DNA of 64,000 nt from Sedimentisphaerales bacterium (GTDB lineage Bacteria > Planctomycetota > Phycisphaerae > Sedimentisphaerales > Anaerobacaceae), in the NCBI GenBank assembly GCA_016935195.1, contig JAFGRL010000152.1, positions 1 to 64,000 of the forward strand, read 5' to 3'. The position numbers and the translations under genes are program-made. Numbering within the stretch: position 1 is the stretch's first letter; every line of letters starts with the position of its first letter. Shown piece after piece: positions 59,475 through 64,000 of the stretch. The notes beneath the pieces were generated by a model. The model saw only the letters and a list, made by a program, of their open reading frames with translations. It searched no databases and was not told the origin of the DNA.

Positions 59475-62195
59475 GTGCTGAATTCAAGTCAGATAAGAAG
59501 TAGTTTTATAGACTTTTTCAAGGATAAAGGTCACGAATTTGTACCCAGCTCACCTATCGTACCCACTGACGACCAGACATTGCTTTTTGCCAATGCAGGT
59601 ATGAACCAGTTCAAGGATATATTTTTGGGCTTGACCTCGCCGCAATGCCGTAGGGCAGCCAACAGCCAGAAATGCCTTCGCGTAAGCGGCAAACACAACG
59701 ACCTTGAGGAAGTTGGTAAAGACACCTATCACCACACCTTCTTTGAAATGTTGGGCAACTGGTCATTCGACGACTATTTCAAGGCCGAAGCTATCGAATG
59801 GGCATGGGAGCTTCTTACAAAGGTTTGGCAGATTAATCCTGACCAATTATGGGCAACTGTTTTTGCTGGAGACAAAGAGGACGGTTTACCAAAAGATGAT
59901 GAGGCAGAAAAGCTGTGGCCAAAGGTTACGTCAATACTGCCTGAAAGGGTACTGGCCTTCGGCAAAAAGGACAATTTCTGGGAGATGGGCAATACAGGCC
60001 CGTGTGGTCCCTGCAGTGAAATACACATAGACCTCGGTGCCGAGGCGTGTGACAAGAAGGACCTGCCGGGCCACAAATGTGTTGTCAACGGCGACTGCAG
60101 AAGGTTTTTTGAGCTTTGGAATCTGGTTTTCATACAGTTCAACCGAGGTGGCAACGGCAAACTTCTACCACTTGGTGCTCATTACATTGATACTGGTGCC
60201 GGCCTGGAAAGAATTGCTGCTGTACTGCAAAACAAAACCAGCAACTACGATACTGATTTATTTATGCCAGTAATAAAATTTATCGGCCAGCAGACAGGCT
60301 ATACATACACATCTGAACTTAACAAAAAGACCGATATTGCATTTAGGGTTATCGCAGACCATATTCGCGCGCTGGTCTTTGCGATAACCGATGGCGCAAC
60401 ACCATCTAATGAAGGCAGGGGCTATGTTGTTCGCCGTATTCTGCGCCGGGCGGCAAGATTCGGCAGAGAATTAAAGATGCACGAACCGTTTATGTATAAA
60501 CTTGTGCCGGTAGTTGTTGATTGTCTGGGTGATGCGTTTGCCGAAATAAAGGCAAGAGCTGACTATGTCTCAATGGTTATTGAATCAGAGGAAGCAGGTT
60601 TTGGTCGAACGCTCGACAGAGGTATCGAAATTTTTAACACTGCTGCCAAGCGTGCGGAGAAAACCACCCAGCGGATAATCAGCGGCAAGGATGCTTTCCA
60701 ACTTTACGATACCTATGGCTTTCCACTCGATTTGACCGAGCTTATGGCCGATGAACGCAGCCTCAAGGTCGATAAAGTAAAGTTTAACGAACTGATGGAA
60801 GAGCAAAGACAGCGCGCAAGAGCTGCACAGAAAGGTGCTTCTTTGACAATTGCTTTAGCTGATGCTGAATTACCCGTTACCGAAGACCTGCACAAATATG
60901 AAACCTCTGATTGCAAAAGCCAAATTATAGGTTTTATTGAAAACTCCCAATTTAAGGATACCGGCAATGCCGAAGAGGGCGCTGAGATTGGCGTTGTGCT
61001 GGATAAGACATGCTTTTACGCTGAGGCTGGCGGCCAGGTAGGTGACTGCGGGACTATAGAAACCAAAAGCGGACGCTTCATTGTCGAGGATACTGCGAAG
61101 ATAGCAAATTGTGTGATTCACAGTGGAAAAGTTGCACATGGTTCTCTCAGTGTTGGGCAGGAAGCTGCGGCTATCGTCAGTAAAGACAGGGACTCTATAA
61201 AGAAGAACCACACCGCTACCCATCTGCTTCAGTGGGCACTTCAGAATGTCTGCGGCAAATCCGCCGCACAAAGCGGCAGTCTTGTTGCTCCCGATTATCT
61301 GAGATTTGACTTTACCTATCCGGCTGCGCTGACCACTGAGCAGATAAAAAAAGTTGAGGATTTGGTTAGAGGCAAAATTGCTGAGGATTTGCCTTTAGCC
61401 TGCGTAGTTATGCCCAAAGAGAACGCGGAAAAACTCGGAGCTATGGCTCTTTTCGGCGAAAAATACGGCAGCGAGGTTCGGGTGGTCGCAATCGGTGCTG
61501 CAGATGCTGAATATATTCAGCAGGCTTTCAGCAGAGAGTTCTGCGGCGGAACCCATGTAGATAGACTCGGCTCTATCGGCGGCTTTAAAATAATAAAAGA
61601 AGAGAGCATCTCCGCCGGCGTTCGAAGAATTACCGCACTGACCGGCTCAGCACTTGCCGGATATCTCGAACAAAGAAGCGATATTGTTGACCAGCTCAGT
61701 GAAATGTTAAAAGTACCAGATGAGCAGATGATTGACAGAGTTGAGAAACTGATAAAGGAAAATAAAAGATTGGCCAAAGAGTTGAAATCGGCAGCTAAGC
61801 AAAGCGGCGGCGATGTTATGGCCGAAGCAAAAGCTCTTCTGGAAAAGTGCGAGAAAATCGGCGGAACTTCCATAATAGTCGGGCAAATCTCGGCTGCTTC
61901 TGCTGAGCAGGGCAGGGCAGTTATCGATATGCTCAAAAAAAAGGCAAAATCTGCAGCGGTTGTTTTAGGTTTTGCTGTTGACGACAAGGTAACACTATTG
62001 GCTGGTATAACCGATGATTTGATAAAGAAGGATATCAAGGCAGGTCACATACTCAAACAAATCGCTCCTGTTATCGACGGCGGCGGGGGGGGGCGGCCGC
62101 AAATGGCTCAGGCCGGTGGAAAGAACCCTGAAAAAATCGAAGAAGCTCTATCCAAAGCTGCCAAGCTAATAAGAGAAAAGCTCAAAGACTTATGA
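59475..62195 (+). CDS. alaS: Alanyl-tRNA synthetase
   Basis: IRSSFIDFFKDKGHEFVPSSPIVP, NAGMNQFKD, HTATHLLQWAL, FCGGTHVD, GGGGGRPQMAQAGG. Confidence 0.98.
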   Translation: MLNSSQIRSSFIDFFKDKGHEFVPSSPIVPTDDQTLLFANAGMNQFKDIFLGLTSPQCRRAANSQKCLRVSGKHNDLEEVGKDTYHHTFFEMLGNWSFDDYFKAEAIEWAWELLTKVWQINPDQLWATVFAGDKEDGLPKDDEAEKLWPKVTSILPERVLAFGKKDNFWEMGNTGPCGPCSEIHIDLGAEACDKKDLPGHKCVVNGDCRRFFELWNLVFIQFNRGGNGKLLPLGAHYIDTGAGLERIAAVLQNKTSNYDTDLFMPVIKFIGQQTGYTYTSELNKKTDIAFRVIADHIRALVFAITDGATPSNEGRGYVVRRILRRAARFGRELKMHEPFMYKLVPVVVDCLGDAFAEIKARADYVSMVIESEEAGFGRTLDRGIEIFNTAAKRAEKTTQRIISGKDAFQLYDTYGFPLDLTELMADERSLKVDKVKFNELMEEQRQRARAAQKGASLTIALADAELPVTEDLHKYETSDCKSQIIGFIENSQFKDTGNAEEGAEIGVVLDKTCFYAEAGGQVGDCGTIETKSGRFIVEDTAKIANCVIHSGKVAHGSLSVGQEAAAIVSKDRDSIKKNHTATHLLQWALQNVCGKSAAQSGSLVAPDYLRFDFTYPAALTTEQIKKVEDLVRGKIAEDLPLACVVMPKENAEKLGAMALFGEKYGSEVRVVAIGAADAEYIQQAFSREFCGGTHVDRLGSIGGFKIIKEESISAGVRRITALTGSALAGYLEQRSDIVDQLSEMLKVPDEQMIDRVEKLIKENKRLAKELKSAAKQSGGDVMAEAKALLEKCEKIGGTSIIVGQISAASAEQGRAVIDMLKKKAKSAAVVLGFAVDDKVTLLAGITDDLIKKDIKAGHILKQIAPVIDGGGGGRPQMAQAGGKNPEKIEEALSKAAKLIREKLKDL

Positions 62196-62265
62196 AGATG
62201 ACGGGCTTATTCTATGCTGCTCTTAAAAATAAAGAAGGCGTGAGAATAACTTCGATTAGTATTGG

Positions 62266-63810
62266 CTAACGTCTAAAGTAGGCTACAATACCATTGCTGT
62301 ATTGCTTTGTTGTCCATTTCTCCCGGTCGGGCCCGACAGCTTCCTGCAAAAGCGGAAACTCTAAAAATTCAGACTCCCGACCAACTATAACCGCCGAAGG
62401 CGGGGCATCTTTCAGTATTTGGCCCAGTGTATTTGCCCCTGCTGTGTTGGTGACGTGCAGCTCAGCGGGACGCATCCGGTCTGCAACTCTGTAAACGAAC
62501 GGCCCGGCAGAAAGCTGGAGATAAATATCACAGCCGCCTTCAAGAGCGAAAAGGGGGGACAAAGTCAGTATTAGTTTCGGCTCCTTGGTCTTGGCGGCAA
62601 TATCGTCAGATACGCTATGGATGGTCAGGGGTACCCAGTTTTGAAAATCCAGGAGCTTTGGAATCCGGTACAGCACAGCCGGATAAGAGATAACCGCTGC
62701 AAAGACACACGCAGCTATTCCGGCAGATGCAATTCTAAAATTCGTGCTATGCCCAATGCCGTCGGCGGATTTTCTCAAATGAATCATCGGATAAGCAAAG
62801 CTAATCACGAAGAAGGGTACCGGCATAGCGAAATATTGAATCCACATTGTCGGTGGAAGATATGCGATTATGAAAAACCCAATCGGCAGCAGGGCGGTAA
62901 GCATCAAAATTCTCGTGCCAAACACTCTGAACCTTCTAAGGTTGTACAAGGCTGCTGCATAGAGATAACCGGTCATCAAAACGAGTAGTAAGCAGCTCAA
63001 TGTCCCCAAAAAAACCAATGTCAGACCCATTTTGCTGTGGAACATACCTATACTATGCAAGAATTGGCTGTTAAGAGCTGGTATCCGGAACAAATTCAGA
63101 AAAAATGCTCGCGGACCTGCAATTATTGTCCAAATCGGCCATACCGCAGCCAGCAACGTGCCAATCAGAAATGGCACGATTGGCTTAAATCTTTGCTTTG
63201 TCAGCTTGACTGGTTTAAAAAACAATACCGCAAAGAAGAGCAACTGAACCAACACCGTAGTTATTCGCATGCACGTGGCCACAGTCAGCAGGGCACCAAT
63301 GACCGCATACAGCCAGAATTTAGGTTTGGCTGCCGAATTAACAAATGTAAATATCACAGTAGCCAACATCACACAGGCTATTACAACGTCGTGGTTCCAG
63401 GCAAGGCCGTTGGCATAATCTACGAATGGGTTGCATAGATACAATATGGCACCGGCAAGGCCCAAAAGCCACCCCCAAGTGCGAAAATGGTTGAACAGAC
63501 ACCGGTATATGCAGACTATGCACAGTATTACAAGAATGTCACATATAGATGACAGAACTCGCACCACAAGTAGATAGTGGGTCGTACCCGTTGCTTTGAA
63601 TAGAGCTGCACAAAGCAGGGCGTGGTAGGGCATTTGAGCCACATACGAAAAATCTCTGTAAATCATATTTCCTTTGGCCAGCAGAACCGCCCCTGCACAG
63701 TACATCTGTTCATCTCTGCTGACCGGCTTGGTCATACTGTTGGCAAAAACGGCAAGACAAAGAACCATTAGTATGAAAAAAACAACGATCTTAATGCACT
63801 TGTTAAACAT
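62266..63810 (-). CDS. GT39/ArnT-like polytopic glycosyltransferase
   Basis: PVSRDEQMYCAGAVLLAKGNMIYRDFSYVAQMPYHALL GT-C loop; multiple TM helices. Confidence 0.8.
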   Translation of the reverse strand: MFNKCIKIVVFFILMVLCLAVFANSMTKPVSRDEQMYCAGAVLLAKGNMIYRDFSYVAQMPYHALLCAALFKATGTTHYLLVVRVLSSICDILVILCIVCIYRCLFNHFRTWGWLLGLAGAILYLCNPFVDYANGLAWNHDVVIACVMLATVIFTFVNSAAKPKFWLYAVIGALLTVATCMRITTVLVQLLFFAVLFFKPVKLTKQRFKPIVPFLIGTLLAAVWPIWTIIAGPRAFFLNLFRIPALNSQFLHSIGMFHSKMGLTLVFLGTLSCLLLVLMTGYLYAAALYNLRRFRVFGTRILMLTALLPIGFFIIAYLPPTMWIQYFAMPVPFFVISFAYPMIHLRKSADGIGHSTNFRIASAGIAACVFAAVISYPAVLYRIPKLLDFQNWVPLTIHSVSDDIAAKTKEPKLILTLSPLFALEGGCDIYLQLSAGPFVYRVADRMRPAELHVTNTAGANTLGQILKDAPPSAVIVGRESEFLEFPLLQEAVGPDREKWTTKQYSNGIVAYFRR

Positions 63811-63848
63811 TTAATCTCTCACATTTGGGGCATGGATACGGTAAAGCG

Positions 63849-64000
63849 TTACCATTCGGCCAACTCACCTATCAATTCTTCTATCAGGTCCTTCATTGTT
63901 ACAATCCCAACCGGCCTTTGTCTGCCTGTATGGCCGAGCTTTACAACCAGGACAATTTTTTGCTTTTGCTTCTGCATAAAACTTATCGCATCTATCACAT
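63849..64000 (-). CDS. CBS-domain protein (C-terminal fragment, truncated by window end)
   Basis: Minus-strand translation VIDAISFMQKQKQKIVLVVKLGHTGRQRPVGIVTMKDLIEELIGELAEW*; CorC/HlyC-type CBS VGIVTMKDLIEELIGEL. Not in the ORF track. Confidence 0.8.
   Translation of the reverse strand, partial: VIDAISFMQKQKQKIVLVVKLGHTGRQRPVGIVTMKDLIEELIGELAEW

Noticed and set aside
61517-62038. 173-aa minus-strand ORF in alaS
   Set aside because: Antisense shadow of alaS, Ser/Ile-rich, no independent evidence.

Overview
This 64 kb window looks like a bacterial chromosome segment, most likely from a Planctomycetes/Phycisphaerae-type lineage. That assignment is an inference from protein flavour only. Most of it is core housekeeping: the mreB(3' end)-mreC-mreD-PBP2 cell-shape block, dnaE, tmk, holB, a PSP1/RicT-like gene, metG, gdhA with a divergent LysR gene, pgsA, rimO, mtaB, aroDE, manA, gltX, a PfkB kinase, thpR, recA and alaS. 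Accessory content includes a cluster of Tat-signal sugar isomerases and an oxidoreductase, an RNase HI-PurN fusion, a secretin with a coiled-coil tail, a PilM(N)-type pilus/secretion block, a large secreted pectin-lyase-like/TIM-barrel protein split by one in-frame TAA, a two-partner secretion pair (TpsB/TpsA), and a TPR protein. I saw no tRNA, rRNA, CRISPR array, transposase or phage genes. The most interesting signals not explained by the ORF track are: a 7-bp tandem repeat translated inside aroDE; a 17-bp inverted-repeat-bounded element; a dispersed palindromic intergenic repeat family; a perfect 12-nt Shine-Dalgarno preceding only mini-ORFs (one with an apparent ACG start); a consensus promoter driving an apparently leaderless 57-aa membrane protein; a roughly 376-nt leader before the two-partner secretion operon; and two candidate structured RNAs.
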